The position numbers and the translations under genes are program-made. From assembly GCA_031082285.1 (NCBI GenBank), contig JAVHLK010000028.1, positions 11,583 through 55,440 of the forward strand: a stretch of 43,858 nucleotides of DNA. Direction: 5' to 3'. The stretch is from Desulfomonilaceae bacterium (GTDB taxonomy: Bacteria > Desulfobacterota > Desulfomonilia > Desulfomonilales > Desulfomonilaceae). The notes beneath the pieces were generated by a model. The model saw nothing but the letters and a program-made list of their open reading frames with translations. It was not told the DNA's origin and ran no database searches. Each line of letters starts with the position of its first letter. Position 1 is the stretch's first letter. Shown piece by piece: positions 42,724 to 43,858 of this stretch.

Positions 42724-43110
42724 CTAATATATTGACTTGTCTGCATCTTTCAAGGCAGGTTCCTTCTTGAGAGTAAAGATGATGACTCTCTCCCCGGTCC
42801 GAGTGCTGATGTCCGTGTGGAGACTCACGACCGACTGACCTGCGATGGATTCGATGACGGACTCCAGAAGGGGGCGAGCCTTTTCGATGAGTTCCATCCT
42901 CGTTTGTTTGATGAGATCTCGTCCTCTTCCTGCATCGCCGCTCGTTGCCAAATGGTGCTCGGCTCGGGTGATCACACCTTTCAGTCGGACGAGAATCAAA
43001 TCCTCAATAATATACGTTTTCGTCTCCACGGGGCCTCGCCCCATGTATTCCTTTTCGAACTTGATTATGGCCTCGCTGATTTGAGCCTCGATCTGTCCCG
43101 TTGTGAGCAT
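42724..43110 (-). CDS. DUF2294 protein
   Basis: A 128-residue protein matching DUF2294 in length and pattern: an N-terminal amphipathic helix QIEAQISEAIIKFEKEYMGR, the strand-like YIIEDLILVRLKGVIT, then IKQTRMELIEKARPLLESVI and VVSLHTDIST...ERVIIFTLK. The family has no established function (the old name, Na-translocating decarboxylase subunit, is unsupported). The start is ATG 43110; the frame extends to 43368, but the upstream part is Arg-rich and looks non-coding. Confidence 0.8.
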   Translation of the reverse strand: MLTTGQIEAQISEAIIKFEKEYMGRGPVETKTYIIEDLILVRLKGVITRAEHHLATSGDAGRGRDLIKQTRMELIEKARPLLESVIESIAGQSVVSLHTDISTRTGERVIIFTLKKEPALKDADKSIY

Positions 43111-43596
43111 ACTTGCCCGTCGCTCCCAGTCTGTACTGTATAAGGTTCGTTGCCGGACTTCTCGTGGATACGCCCGGCCTCTTTGCACCGTGTCGCGTAA
43201 GGCAGGACAAGTCCGTGACTTTGACATGAACTCTCGCGCTTTCGCCCAAAGCCTGCAAGGATTTTCACAGCTCGTTTCCCGTCTCAACCTCGCCCCCGGG
43301 AATCTGCACACTATGGTGACGCGCGCTGAATTTCGCGGTGATCCTGCCCACCTCCTCAACCCTCCCACCGAACGCTCCCGTCATAGCGATGAGCGCAGAG
43401 ACGAAGCAATCTCAGGCACATATGGAAAACCAATGCCACTAGGAGCGCGGCACGGACTTTGAGACGAGATAGGCGATTCCAGGACACTTCCACGGCATCG
43501 CGCGCCGTTTTGCCCGATTCTCTGACAATGACCTTGAGAACGCGATTGACGGCATGAGATTCGATGAAGGCGAGACGGAAATTTGGGTTGCACGTC
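43111..43596. other. Stretch without a firm gene
   Basis: A minus-strand frame (43356-43607, 83 residues) contains one hydrophobic stretch (VRAALLVALVFHMCLRLL) but starts inside a terminator and has no ribosome-binding site. Other frames are Arg/Ser-rich. The DUF2294 promoter must lie in the part next to 43110; no clear one was found. Confidence 0.4.
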
Positions 43597-43631
43597 CGAA
43601 AAAACAAAACCCGGAAGCTGCAACTTCCGGG
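43597..43631 (-). terminator. Intrinsic terminator downstream of the tRNA-Asp fragment
   Basis: CCCGGAAG-TTGCAG-CTTCCGGG on the minus strand (43610-43631), an eight-base-pair stem, followed by TTTTGTTTTTTC. It lies about 95 bases after the 3' end of the tRNA-Asp fragment and probably served the intact tRNA gene. Confidence 0.8.
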
Positions 43632-43724
43632 GAAAAAGGTAACAAAAAGATAACAAGACCTATGTTGCGTTCACTCCAAGGAGAAGCGGCCAATGCTTAA
43701 CATCCTTGGATTACTAAGCTTATG

Positions 43725-43773
43725 TGGCGGGGACGACGAGACTTGAACTCGCGACCTCCGGCTTGACAGGCCG
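43725..43773 (-). pseudogene. 3' half of a tRNA-Asp gene (likely attachment-site remnant)
   Basis: The minus strand carries the anticodon loop CTGTCAA (anticodon GTC, Asp), the variable region, the T arm GCGAG-TTCAAGT-CTCGT, the 3' acceptor strand CGTCCCC, the discriminator G and an encoded CCA. The matching 5' half (acceptor GGGGACG and D arm) is absent: the sequence upstream of the anticodon stem has no cloverleaf partner, and the outer anticodon pair is mismatched. An isolated 3' half is what tRNA-targeting integrases leave at the far end of an element. Confidence 0.75.
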
Positions 43774-43858
43774 TGACCCCGTCAATCATAACAACCACAT
43801 GCCTCGATACTTCAGTCATTTCAATGCCCGTCATTCCGGTTCGGACCTTCTCCGTCCC

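Noticed and set aside
43725-43773. Functional tRNA-Asp gene
   Set aside because: Only the 3' half can be folded; there is no matching 5' acceptor strand or D arm upstream.

Overview
The window (about 43.9 kb, moderately GC-rich) looks like chromosomal DNA of an anaerobic bacterium, most likely of the Desulfobacterota/former Deltaproteobacteria and perhaps Desulfomonile-like. The reasons are a tungsten-type aldehyde:ferredoxin oxidoreductase, a four-gene ATP-dependent benzoyl-CoA-reductase-like enzyme, a CooC-like ATPase, an Rrf2 regulator with an Fe-S-type cysteine pattern, and sensor domains common in that group. No rRNA, ribosomal protein or dissimilatory sulfate gene is present, so the taxonomic call is an inference.

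Left part (1-9.2 kb): one co-directional operon. It carries the tail of an unrecognised gene, an SCP2-like protein, AOR, an AMP-forming acyl/aryl-CoA ligase, two subunits of the BcrC/BcrB (BzdN/BzdO) type, two different BadF/BcrA/BcrD-type ATPase subunits and a CooC-like P-loop ATPase. A coherent reading is aldehyde to acid (giving low-potential reduced ferredoxin), acid to acyl-CoA, then ATP-driven radical reduction or dehydration of the acyl-CoA. An Rrf2 regulator with a near-perfect operator-like dyad follows.

Middle part (10.8-23.6 kb): a defence/stress-like stretch. It has an MNT-HEPN pair wedged between what look like remnants of a type I restriction-modification operon. A VWA protein-histidine kinase-response regulator operon follows, preceded by three TTTAC boxes at an exact 11-bp period. 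Then come a PIN module, a solitary ParD-like antitoxin, a DUF433/DUF5615 pair, leuA with a leucine-rich attenuator leader peptide not previously called as an ORF, another PIN/small-protein pair, and an unrecognised two-gene unit of a winged-helix-like protein plus a large P-loop ATPase.

Right part (24-43.9 kb): a cyclase-family hydrolase diverges from an SLC13-type permease. A CusB-CusA-NosL-like copper/silver efflux operon with four-base overlaps follows, trailed by two tiny membrane proteins, one with a twin CX3C motif. Next are a metallophosphoesterase/diacylglycerol-kinase-like pair, a PAS sensor with a C-terminal cysteine domain, a GNAT protein, a cluster of five triloop hairpins, a divergent HMG-CoA-lyase-like DRE-TIM protein, and an HprK/PEPCK-like P-loop protein. 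The last of these lies behind a structured leader that ends in an intrinsic terminator. The window closes with a DUF2294 protein and a 3' half of tRNA-Asp followed by its own terminator. This fragment is best explained as the far attachment site of an integrated element lying beyond the right edge.
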